Source of the DNA: Oryzias latipes
Taxonomy: Eukaryota > Chordata > Actinopteri > Beloniformes > Adrianichthyidae
Direction of reading: 5' to 3'
NCBI RefSeq assembly: GCF_002234675.1
Contig: NC_019868.2
Coordinates: 26,364,293-26,428,292, forward strand
DNA length: 64,000 nt
In this document: positions 52,536 to 64,000 of the stretch, in pieces
How positions within the stretch are numbered: the stretch's first letter is position 1
How the letters are laid out: every line of letters begins with the position of its first letter
Translations under genes and position numbers: made by a program
Notes under the pieces: model-generated
Seen by the model: only the letters and a program-made list of their open reading frames with translations
Database searches by the model: none
Told to the model about the DNA's origin: nothing

Positions 52536-53002
52536 TTCTCATTTTCAAAATAAAAGTATCAAGTGTTTTTAAAAATGGAAAAAAAGTAACAGATCTTTTG
52601 ATTTTTATATAGTCCAGGATTTGAAAAATAAATATAATTAACATTTGAGTGCTAGCATGGTGAAGAACATGTCTGTAAAATGTTCATTGCTTTCTTTGTT
52701 CATCTGTGTTTGTTTGTTTTCAAGATCTTTGTGTTTTTATTTGTTATATTTAGTGAATCTGCATATCCTGCTCTAAATAAAAGTTCTATTTGATAGTTAT
52801 TAAAGGAGCCAGTAAATAACTTTTGATAAAATGAGAGTATTTCGAATTTATTTGTTGCTTAACATTGTCTTGGACACTTTTAAAGAACTTGAAGTTAGGA
52901 TTCATAATTTTTGTTTACAGTAAGTAAAAAGACATGGATAAAGCAACAATTCAATAATAAATATATATATATATTTTTACTCGTCGTTTGATATGGGAAT
53001 TG

Positions 53003-53320
53003 TGGGCTACACAGTGGCGCAGTGGCCTCACAGCAAGAAGGTCCCTGGTTCAAGTACTGGCTGGGGGACCTTTCTGTGTGGAGTTTGCATGTTCAGAATA
53101 ACATGCAAACAAAAACAGCGTGGGTTCTCTCCAGGGTCTCCGACTTCCTCCCACTTTCCAAAAACATGCTTCATAGGTTAATTGGTTAAATCTAAATTGT
53201 CCATAGGTGTGAATGGGTGTGTGATTGTGGCCCTGCGACAGATCTGCGAATGTTCCCTGCCTTTGCCCACAAGTGGCCCAGTGACCCCGAAAGCGATAAA
53301 ACGGCAGAAGATGAATGATA
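53003..53320 (+). repeat. tRNA-derived SINE-like repeat
   Basis: The 5' end carries a polymerase III A-box-like TGGCGCAGTGG (53014-53024) and a B-box-like GGTTCAAGTAC (about 53048-53058) at the spacing of a tRNA gene. It is followed by a long tRNA-unrelated body (tgtgtggagtttgcatgttc, cttcataggttaattggt, gtgtgtgattgtggccctgc) ending in agaagatgaatgat. No anticodon-stem folding was verified, so it is not called as a tRNA. Confidence 0.8.
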
Positions 53321-56300
53321 TGTGAATTGTTGATCTTGGTTCGTGGATCCAAGTAACTATCCAAAGCTCTAACAACAACAATGACAGCAGCAGGGAAACA
53401 GCTCGTCACTCAGTTATAGCATTTGTCACCAGTTCATCACTTTGTTTATTGCCCTAATAGCAGATGGAAACAAGATGTTCTTGAGCCTTCATCAGTCTGA
53501 AGAAGTGATGGACTGGAAAAAAGAGCCGGGCAGAGATGTTTTGTTGTGTGAAGTATTCTATTGTTTGATGGTTTTACAGTATTTATCCATGGCGTAATGT
53601 AGTATTTGAGTAAACGCCAGTCCAGATTACCATTCCAAATTATCTCAGAGGCTGGAAGCCTTGCATCTAGCTTTATAAACTTAAATTTAAATGTATGAAG
53701 TCATAGATATTCTGTTCAGTGGATATATATCTGTGGGTTTAACAACCATTCCTACCACAAATAGCATATTCTTCAAATTAGTATCCTTTCACATTAAACC
53801 ATTACTCTGTAGGTTTCTCATTGAGCTTGTTAGAGAATTTTCCATATGGAGGGGTACCTGCAGGGGTTGTAAACATTCACAGTCTGTCATTTGATACAAC
53901 CGCAGACTCATACAGAAACCCATCAAGACTATTATTGCCTTTACCTAAATTTGTCTTGTTTCATCTCTTAGGAGTCAATTTTTTAAGGAACTTCTTGAAC
54001 CATCAACTTTGTGTTGTAACATGCTTCCCCTGTCCAAGATGAATTTAAACCAATGAGAATGTTAGCCCACATGTGTGTGCTTTATTTGTTACCCTCTGGA
54101 GAACATAGGACTGAGCTAAGTTAGAGTCCTACCTTAGAATAAAAGGGGGACAATTTAAGATGTTGCTAAACTTTATTGGAGTCAAAGTTGTTCATGAGAA
54201 GAAAATCAGGGTGATTTGATGAAGTTCACAGCGTCTTCAGCATACAATAAAATGCCATTCAGACCAACAGATCAACAATGCTGCATGTGCTGGGGGTAGT
54301 ACTAAAACTTACTGAAGCACAATAAGCCAATGGTAGAAGAGTCAAGGCTCCAATACTTTTTGTACAGGTAAGTATTGCACTTAGTGGCTATTCAGTGTAA
54401 CCAGGCTGTGTTTATCCTTTAACACTGGATCTGAAGCTGGCAGCAGGAATTAACATGAATCACCGCAACTCCCTGTTTACGCATTTAACGTAATTCCAAT
54501 GGATTTTGATGCAAATAAAAGCAGCTTTATGCACAAATATGCCACAATTTACGTTATTGAAGTGCAGAGCTGCTTTTCTCCTCGTCAGAATCTGCTGATT
54601 TATTTTTATTTCTTTAAAACTTTACAACCATAAAGTGTTGCATATCAGCACAAACCTGCTTTTCTACAGGGATTACGGTAATTGCATAAATGGTTGAAGA
54701 GTTACAGTGATTCAAGACTGTCAACACAGCAGTTAAAGCTCTGTGTGTTAAAAGGAGTAAAAGGAAAAGTCCCTTATTTTTAAAGAAGGTTGTAGTTTTA
54801 TTTGTGTCTTACACAAAAGAGAAAGAAGAAGAAAAAAAAATCAGAAAAAAAGTAAACGTTTGGAAAAGTCAATTTTTTACACACAAAGTCATTTTTAAAC
54901 TAATCTCTCTAAAAAATGCATATAGCTTAAAAAACTTTTCTCCTGCAATTAGGACATTTTATGAAACAATGTTACTGTATACTCATAGGGACAAACAAAA
55001 CACCTGAAATATCTACATGTAATTATTCAAAGATTGAAGAAATTCACACAAATTTTTTTAAATGTATTTTTTTAATAAGCTTCTATTAAAGTGGCAAACA
55101 TTTTTAATATATGACACTAACCAGGAGGCTTTTTAATCCATATTGAGCTAAATATATGTTCTGATAAATATCTTCGCCAGAACAGATTTAGGAACATTAA
55201 TTAAACACATCATTTTAATTAACAAAAAATAGAATGGATTACTGTATAAGAAATAGTACTGAAGAGTCCTGTTGAACAGAATTGGACATTTAAAAAGAAT
55301 TGCATCCACTTTCGTAAGTGTTTTACAGGAAAATCCTCTAAAGATGATTTATAAACCCCATTATATCTGCTCTGAATTTGCTCTTTCTATGCCGTCAGTA
55401 TGGATACAATTCATCACAGTTGGGTAAACTACTGCATTAGAAAATATTCAGCGTTAAAACTGAAGAATGCATTAAAAATGTCATTTTAAAAATACCTGCA
55501 TACCACCTCCATCTACACTAAATCTATCTCCAGCTACACTTTTTACAAGTCCCTGTAAAAGTTGACCGACATAAATCTGATTCCATTACACACAGACAGC
55601 TGACCACCTGTAATGACATACACGACAGGCATTTGTTATGAAACCTTAGCAGCTTGGTTTGTCACTCTGCATGCAGTCAGCTGAAAGGCAGCAGCGATAC
55701 TTCATGAGATCTGGCACAGTCACCCCAACTTTAGTTAAGTCAAATTCAAGCTAAAAAACAATGAGAAATCGCACGGACCATCGGTAAAAGCTATTAAAAA
55801 TGTGATGGATCTATAAAACAAAAGAACTCCTTATGGCGAGAGATTTATTTCAGCTAGAACAATGCTCATAATCCCTTTATGGAGCAGAAAGTTTTAACTC
55901 CAAGCTGCCATAAAGCTAAAGATAATATATGCATATGATGACATTTTCCAAAAAACAACAAAGAATTAAAATTTTGTTCCACATTGCAGCTGTTAAAACA
56001 CATTATGTCCTTGTAAAATGGCATGAAGAGACAGAGAGCACGCCTGCAGACAGCAGAACAAAGCAACTGAAATGTGTAAATACAGACCTCTTTTTTTTTA
56101 ACTACACAAAAGCGCTGCAAAGTTAAAAGTGCAAAGTGCCGCATTAAAAAGTTTAGCTGTACTTCATTTTCCACAACATGTGAACTCCATTGGAAACAGC
56201 AGTTAATTTAGCAAACAATACACCCTGGGATCCATAAATCTGAGCCCTGTGCCACCACAGTCCACCTCTGATTACTAAACCAGTTAGGGCCTCAGGCCAA

Positions 56301-59300
56301 TTAAAACTCTCCATTTGTGAAATTCCAAAACGCCGTCATCCATGAACATTTACCCAGGAGCCTCTGGGGAGATTCCACAACACTGCCCTGGCCTCTCGCT
56401 CCGTCTGTTTCCCCACTCCTGTCCCTGACCAGCATCTCCGGCTTTGTCTCCACATAATAGCTCCCTGCCAACACTACTTCCCAGGTCACTGCATTGTCAG
56501 GGTTTTTAACTCGCTTCTGCACTTCCACACACTGAAATGTCAAAAACCAAATTCCAATCTCTGCGTAATGGTTACTCATTAGATACACCTGCTAAACAAC
56601 CGGTTTGTGCTCTTATGCAGCCTAAAGAGATTTCAAATCTTCACTTTTCTGCGGTTCAGACAAATTAGTACATGTAGGGCAGTACAAAACTTTTACAGTC
56701 CTCCAAACGGTAAGGCCGCTAGAAAAAGTGGAAATATTGTAAAATTCCATTCGGTTCAGATTTAATTACATGTTTATTCGAACAAACTGCTTGAAAAACT
56801 TTGCACAGTAACAACATTCACTCTGTGGATATTTTTCCCTCATTTTAAAACCCTCATTTTCAGATGGACCAGATTCGCTCCTTTGGTCATTCAGGAGCGT
56901 TTTGAGACTTGAAACTGCGTATACAAACTATAGACCGATAACCCAGTGTAGCAAAATACAAAAGTTAACAAGAGCGGTAAAGTCTGATTGGTGTCAAGAC
57001 ATATAGATGAACTAGAACAACAAAAAAGAAAGATTAGCTTGAGTTCAGTAAAGACGTTAACATGGTTTTGGGGAAATTGTGTGAGGAAAGTGGTTGATTT
57101 CCTGCGCCTGTCACAGCAACACTTCACAAAAAAAAAGCTGTAAATTGTTATACTTCCTTTTTGGTTAATCAACTGAGTAGGACCCAACTTGTCACAGATC
57201 TGCCACCATTCTCACATCTTTCTTCTTTAAAGTTGTGAACAGTGTGAAGTTGTTGGTTTCAGGGCAGGTTTTACCTTGATGCTGGTGTCTGTGTGTGCAT
57301 TAGAGAACAAAAAACTGTCATATTTTTCATATATATATCTTCAGGGATGAGCAAAGATTTTGCAAACAGAAAGAACAAGTTACAGCACAGCATCATCAGG
57401 AAAAAAAAAAGACACACAAAAGGCCTTGCTGGCTGGTCCCCCGACAGCAGCTCCCCCTCCATCTTTTCACTGACTCATAACACACAAATGAAAACAGACT
57501 TTAAATGAGGAGATAAAAAACACTCTTTACATAAAGGCCATAAGCTCCTCCGTGGTACTCGGCAAACATGCTGTGCTGCTGGTGAAATGGACTACTGTTG
57601 AGCACAAATAGGTGCTTTACGGGCTCCTCAAGAGCCACGCACAAGAAAATAAAAACACCTGCTTGAGGTCTGGGCATTTTGCAGTCTTCCTTACATATTT
57701 TAGGAACTCTATGAATTTTTGACAAATAATTTCCTGACTTTAAGAGGGCTTAACCTGCTAAAAGTGTGCGATACCACATAAAAACCTTCAAACCACGCCG
57801 TAGGACAGACAGCTCTTTGACGATGTTTATCGACGACATCCAAAGGCTGTTGAAGTCTACCAGATGTTGAAGCAGGACAAGGCCTGGCAAAGCCACCCCA
57901 GGCAGAATGAGGTCAGAAACATGATCGGATTTCTACAAGCTTTAAGCTACAAAAGGGCAACAAGGACTCCAATCTACCTGTTGGGCCTTACGAAACTGGA
58001 CACCCGCAGAGGTGGTGGGAAGAGATCCACTCATCGCCGGTTGTCAAAGGGACTAGAAAGTCTAAACCTTACGCTACAATGGTTTACTGGGCCTCAGTCT
58101 CTGATGACATGTATTCAGTGTACAAAAAATATAAATCAGTAAAAATAAATCCGCTTGCCATTCCAACAATTCAAAACATCCCGGTCCTGCGTTTCCTCAG
58201 AACTTATTTTACTGCTTACAAAAAAAACCAAGCTGATCTAATAGTTTGCAGCTTTGGGGCCATCTCTGAACAAAACATTCAATCCTTTCATGTGCTTTTT
58301 TCTGCCCACTGGCCCTTAGCCAGCAGGCTGTCTTATGTTTCTTCATTGGCATTTTGAAAATTCAAGTTTGGATTACCTGTTTTTAACATTTGACATCAAA
58401 TTCCCAAAGCTATACAAAGCGGCCAAGGCATATTTCACTACGCTATTTTGAAAGACGGCTGACGTTTTGATTTCAAACAATTCAAGTGAAAATAAATCCA
58501 AGAGCGAGCGGCTTACAGAGGGATCTTGAAAATGTTATGAAACTTATAAAGCTGAGAGTGGCTGGCTAGCTAGCAGAAGTATATATGTTTGCCTTGGGAG
58601 TAATTAGCAGAGACTGCAGCTCCACTGGCCTGAACCCAGCACTGAGGTTCCAGCCCAAACACCCAGGCGAGCCCCTGGCTTCACTCGATCACTGATCTCC
58701 CCAACTACACAGCCTCCGATGTGTCACACCTATCCTAATGATGATCTTAACCATGAACATCCAGCCTCATCTGAGAGCATTACACCTACATCATAACCAC
58801 ACAAACCAACTGGAGGCGAAGTTGTGAAATGACTTCAGTGGGTTCGAGGATCATTGTCAAGCAAGGGAGTTCACACTCCACCCCTGCAGCCTGGGATCAG
58901 AGCCAACATCTCTTCGCCACGCTCCTCACAGCTGGCTTACTGACACCAGTATCAAGGTAATCCACACAAAGCAGACCAGCAGTTCAGATTCAGGAGGATA
59001 AAGAAGGATGCTCGGGTGTGAGTGGAGGCACTGATCCATTTGAACTTAAGGAGTCTAACTAGACACAAACACCTTTAAGCCTTGGTCACATACACCCATA
59101 TGGGGGTGTAAAGGGGATGCCCTATATGGGTGCTGTAGATTTTTTGTGTTGTCTGGACCCGTGGGGGGTCGTAGAGAGAAGTGGCTGTCCCTTGAGAGGA
59201 ACATAGGCGTGTCTTGCACTTAAGGCTTGAAAATGGATTGTCGTGCATGTGGTAAGTTTAAGAATAATGTGTGTAAGAATAATGTAAGCTGCAAACACCT

Positions 59301-59743
59301 ATGACATACGGGTGATACTGTTGTACTTTGCCCTTATGCAACATTTTAATCAGTATCCAGGTGCTTGTAGTGGGTCCTCACTGACTGCACAAATGCTCCA
59401 TGGATGAGGTGAGCACGTGATAAGCAAGTGCCTTTAGGACATCTGTAGGATGTCCACACAAACTATTCAAATTCCTCATTTCTCACAGTCTAGCTGTCCG
59501 AAAGGAGCCCATACTTATGTGAACAGAAGTAACCGGCTTCTTGCACACTGTAGAGGATTTAAGTTGTTTTTGTGTGTGTCTCATCCAACTAACCATTACT
59601 TACACTTGCATGTTGTACAAGCGTTTGCTACGACCTGTTGCCTGCAGAAAGCCTGAAGATAAAAATGTACATGGACATTTTTTGTTACACGGGCTCATCA
59701 AATGGTCTACAGCCTTTTTTTGTGCCCACCTGTGTGCCCAGTA

Positions 59744-59806
59744 TGGGTTTGCCCATTTTTTGCCTGCAGTCAGCCCGTATTCCCCCGCAAGGGCAGTTGT
59801 GACTAG
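59744..59806 (+). repeat. Short dispersed repeat shared with 43513-43576
   Basis: Second copy of the gtttgcccattttttgcctgcag ... aagggcagttgtgac repeat. It sits about 90 bp before the hAT element at 59895. Confidence 0.65.
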
Positions 59807-59894
59807 GGCCTCAAAGACTTTCTTCAGCAGGTTTGGTCCTCAAGGCAGCATCGCCTGAACTTGCAAAACTCATAACGTTGCCCTTCCTCTAAAG

Positions 59895-60699
59895 CACGTG
59901 TCAAAGTCAAGGCCCATGGGCCACACCCGGCCCACAGTGTAATTATATCGGACCTGCAAGATCATTTCATATTATTGTCATTAGCAGCCCGGCAAAATTT
60001 AACACAACTACAGATCCCATAATGCAGTGCTTTAGCTGCCCTCCGTTAGCCCTCACAATGCCGAAAAGAAAAGGTTGTTTCTGAAAACAGTCTTTAAAAA
60101 CCGATTGGAGGCAGAATGAATGATGTGGAAAGTCCACACTTTGTACTTTGCCTTCACACTGCAGGACTGCACAGTTTATTCCCTCCATTCCTGCAGAATT
60201 GCCCCAGCTCTGTCTACATGCAACTCCAACTTTGTGCATGTTTGGTCGCACATTTCTGTGTGATGTAGATTCTTCTTATAAGTGCTGAAGACCAATTAAA
60301 CAGCAGACAGGTGTCGTTTCACTGATGAGCACCTGCACTCCATCCTGAGAATCTCCACAACACAGGAACTCACAACAAACACAAACCAACAAGTGTCCAG
60401 CTCTGATAAAGTGACACAAGAGCAAAGAAAACAGCATTTGATTTATTATTGCTGAAAAGCATACATTGCATTCATATTTCCCGGTTTTGTTTGTTATATT
60501 ATGCAGCATATTCCTATTTTGAATTAGTCTAATAACAGGATATATTTTAATGGAGTGTTAAATATATATAGTTATTTAAGGTTTAAATTGATTTATTCCA
60601 GAATAATTTTGTCTATTGTTATGGTTTATCCTGTTCGGCCTGCGACCTTCGGGCACTTTTGGATTTTGGCCCCCTAAGCAACTGAATTTGACACCTCTG
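59895..60699. mobile_element. Probable hAT-type element, 805 bp
   Basis: Starts CACGTGTCAAAGTCAAGGCCC; the inverse of its end reads CAGAGGTGTCAAATTCAG. The flanks 59887-59894 (ctctaaag) and 60700-60707 (ctataaag) agree at seven of eight bases, fitting an aged 8-bp duplication. The interior lacks a transposase. Confidence 0.78.
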
Positions 60700-63600
60700 C
60701 TATAAAGTGATAAAAAATATACTCTGTTAAACTTTTAAAAGCTTCTTACTGGTGCTAATCCAAATTAAATAGAGATGGAAGCTCACTAGAGACTTTGTTG
60801 TTTTTGCTGGAAGATCATCACAAGGATTTCTAAAAACAGAAAACTGCCAAGCCTTAAAAAGCAAAGGTTGAATAGATGAAGCAGTAAATCACTTGCTGAT
60901 GAAGAGAACTAACAGAAGAAAACTTCTCGATGGTGAGTGAAGGAAATAAACAGAAACCGATACATACGGTTCAAAGCGTTAAGAACATTTCATGTAGACA
61001 AAGAGCTTTTTTTTAAGTTTCTCCTGTCAGATAAAAAGTACAGAAGAAACCACACAGCCTGATGAGGATTCCTAAAAGTTTGCCTCAGCAAAGACTATGG
61101 CTACAAGAAGGAGTCGAGTCCGGCTGTGGACTCGATGCCAAACATGCTCTTCGGGTTCACCTTTTCTCAATCTTTTTATTCACTGACATTTGTTCTCTCA
61201 AGGGGTCTGCAAAACCTGCAAGCATCAGTTCTCCACACAGTAACTTATGCTCCAGTCTAGCCTACACCATCGCTGGCTGGCCTGACCCACTTTTTCCCCT
61301 GCAGATTCGGCTTGACCTCACAACAAAACCTTTTTCCTGTCAGTCAGATCCTCTCTTTCTCTGCATGCCTCAGTCAGTCCTTCAGCCCTCTCTTTGTTGC
61401 CGTGTGTTCCCAGCTCCAGGACTCCTGTGTGCAGGTCTTGGTGGTCCAGTGAGGAATGTGATGAGGAGGGGTGGAGGCAGGCAAGCCCAGAAAAAGGGGG
61501 TGCTCAATTGTTCCCACACAGAGCATCCACCCCCCACTGATCTGTCGCTCACTTGTCTTTTTTTTTTTTCAAAGGAGGAGGGAGGGCAAAGAAACGGGTG
61601 TAAAGTGATGGGATAACGGACATTCAGCCGACACACACACACACCGCCATTGAATTGATGCTACACTCAGAGCGAACTGAATGAGCATAAAAGAGAAACT
61701 TAACATTCCACCGTTGCTGAGAAGCATTTCTCAAATCCTAAACGAGGTAAGGGGATGGCAAAATAATTTCCAAGAAGGAACAACCCGGTTGGTTTTGATG
61801 TCATGTGTCTACCATGCCCTGTTTACAGTCTTATTTCCTTAAATGCTGCGATAAGCAGGTTTGTTCTGGAGCAACGATAAAGCTGCAGCAGCAGCTGGCA
61901 GAGATGTAACAACTGCTCCTAATCTTGGAGCTGCCGCTCGGTGATAAAGGAAAACTGATAAGAGCAAGCAGGCATGTGTGAACACCCCCCCCCACCCCCC
62001 AGCCTTCCACCATTGACCTGTTGAAGCCACCCGATGCATTGGTTCATGAGGTGAAAACAATAAATACACGATTTAAGAACTTTTCAAAATGGGTTTGTAC
62101 TACTAGATTTATCAAAGAGTCAACATAAAATACCTGTATCTAAGAGGTCGCACCTCCTTTAAAATATGAAATGAATCAAATAGAAACAACAGGACTGAAC
62201 AAAGTCTTATTTGTGAGAAACTGAGAGACTTCATAAAACTTTAGAACAATTGCAAAGACTAGGGCTGTGGATCGTTACTTAAGTGGTAATCCAATTCCAT
62301 TCCTAATTCAAGATCAATAATTGACAGAATAAACCACAATTCTTACTATTAAATATATTATGCTAGAATCGTTGATATAAGCATGTCTTTTTATTGGATG
62401 TATCAAAATTAAAATACAGTGGCCCCTTGCTGTATTGCAGTTCATCTTTCTTGCGTTTCTCAGATTTTTTGGGTGAAATATTGCACCTTTTTTTAAACAG
62501 CGCATTGTGTCTGCATCCTGTTTCGCTGTGTAGACCACCGCCAATCACCGTCTTCCGGCCGTCTCTCCAGTACAGAATGCGTTTAGCTTTCCAAATTCAC
62601 AAAAATCTTCTATTGCGATCAGAACGTTGGTTTCAGTTTTATAAAAACGAACTTATTTTTCCAAAGCAAAAGTGTACTCCTTTTATGTAACATTAGTACT
62701 ATCAGAATCAACTCTAGTGAGATATTATCCCACTTTAGCTAAATGGAGAACTGCTAATAGGAATACAATATTGCTGATGTGAGCAAACATAAGGTTAATC
62801 TCTGGAACCAAAACAATAACATATATACCTAATTATACTATGGTCATCTGAAACCAGTTCATGGTGAAGTTCTGCTCACAGCTAACAGTTCTGAACCTCC
62901 CAATTTCATTTCATTTAAAAGATGATTTTGTGTATTAAAATAACTTTTATGTGCAGGATTTGACTGCAAAAACACAACAGGACTACTGTAGTGGGTAAGA
63001 CATGCCAACATGGAAGGGCATGTTAAAAAAATTGACTCAATTAAGAAAAATGTGAATATTTGCAGGGTAATTTAAAAAAAAGCATATACAACAAATGACT
63101 ACAAAAGCAATAAACTCATTACAGGACACAAAAGCTGCTATTTAATGTCAATACTTCTGTTTCTACCAACGCTGGAATGGTAAATTAACAAAATCATTAT
63201 TCCGTTCTTGGAAACAGTGGATAAACAAAAAGAAAGCATGCCAGAGAATTGAAGAATTGTTTCATGGCAAAGGATGAAAAGATTCCGTTTTTGCCTCAGA
63301 AATGTTGCCAGTGATTACTGCTCATTTCTTGGCTTTGCTGCTTTTAATATATCATGGTCACACGCCCTTTCTCCTGAGATTAATCATGAATACTTGTGTA
63401 ACACATTTCCCAAAGAAAAGGCCAGTTTTGACTTGACGCACGTGTGGTGACCCACACTGAACGTCTAATGAATTCTGATCAATACACAGACACTATATTT
63501 ATCCAACCAATTAGACGCCTCTCCAAGCATTTCTATGCATATAACTTAAAACTTCAGAATCAAAACATGAACAGATCTTCCAGGGATTATTTAGTTAAGT

Positions 63601-64000
63601 TAAATCTCCAGATATCTGGAGCGTGATCAGTTGATTTATGAAAACATACACCTTTGCGGCCCTTAAGAGGCTGTTTACTGAGAACAGTTACTCTGAATTG
63701 CTTTCTCATAAACAGTGATAGTGCTAATTAGCTACTGATAAAAAATAAGACAAATTTACATTTGTGTAAAGATAGCAGAAAAATACAACACCAAGGAAAC
63801 TAACTTCCCGTTTTTGTTTTTCATATATGAGAATGACTTATGAACTTTTCACCGCACAGCTGCAACGATTGTTCTAACAGTTGACACTAATAATAATTTG
63901 CTGACAGTATTTTAGTGATAACATGTCGTCATATAAACTTTCCTAATCCCATTCGTGTTATTACTGGCACGAGTGCTGCAGGAGTTGAAATACTATAGAA

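Larger units (their letters stand above)
46286..64000. other. Glypican intron 1 or upstream flank, no coding exon recognised
   Basis: Nearly 18 kb of AT-rich sequence on the 5' side of glypican exon 2. It contains hAT MITEs (48127-48305, 59895-60699), repeat family C (52281-52535), a SINE (53003-53320) and short simple repeats (CTT-rich at about 50110-50140, TATA at about 52965, CA at about 61635). I looked on the minus strand for a signal-peptide exon ending before the exon 2 phase-1 junction and found none. Large first introns are normal for glypicans, so exon 1 is probably beyond 64000. ORFs up to 192 aa in this region show no known family. Confidence 0.65.

Noticed and set aside
53003-53080. 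tRNA gene
   Set aside because: A- and B-box words are present but the sequence continues as a SINE body and no proper cloverleaf or anticodon loop was evident.
57864-58357. Two 92-aa plus-strand ORFs as a possible transposase or gene fragment
   Set aside because: No catalytic motif or similarity to a known family could be recognised.
61062-61616. 184-aa plus-strand ORF
   Set aside because: Hydrophobic, no domain, no start context or splice support; read as chance open frame in an intron.

Overview
This window is vertebrate nuclear DNA, almost certainly from a teleost fish and probably a percomorph. It has GT-AG spliced genes with mostly short introns, proteins clearly orthologous to human ones but diverged, and a dense load of fish-type DNA transposons (Tc1/mariner, hAT-type MITEs), tRNA-derived SINE pieces and simple repeats. 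The species cannot be fixed by eye. The exon models below were made by translating the sequence by hand and checking splice sites, reading phase and alignment to remembered human proteins. Boundaries should be right to within a base or two.

Layout. (1) 1-1766: repeat-rich leader. (2) 1767-7615, + strand: complete six-coding-exon STING1, 379 codons, the innate immune cyclic-dinucleotide receptor; its intron 2 carries a (TCTA)49 microsatellite and a dead Tc1 element. (3) 7616-14980: long gene-poor stretch with several MITE copies. (4) 14983-16212, + strand: a two-coding-exon REDD-family gene (DDIT4L/DDIT4-like), an mTORC1 inhibitor, with TATA box, stress-type promoter motifs and an overlapping upstream ORF. 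(5) 16646-30607, - strand: complete BRD8 in 19 coding exons, 771 codons, a bromodomain subunit of the TIP60/NuA4 acetyltransferase complex; its tail faces the REDD gene with the two poly(A) signals only about 90 bp apart. (6) 32054-46285, - strand: a glypican of the GPC4/GPC6 subgroup, eight coding exons from exon 2 to the GPI-anchor exon; exon 1 (signal peptide) is not in the window. (7) 46286-64000: glypican intron 1, or sequence upstream of it, with repeats but no recognisable coding sequence.

The four genes do not form a functional operon-like unit. I found no RNA genes, no CRISPR and no viral genes. I did not find a wholly new biological system. The observations most worth following up are: the STING C-terminal tail, which carries an IRF3-type pLxIS site next to a candidate TRAF6-type site; substitutions in its ligand pocket; the overlapping uORF on the REDD gene; the tail-to-tail REDD/BRD8 arrangement; and several non-autonomous transposon families, two of them with perfect 8-bp target duplications.
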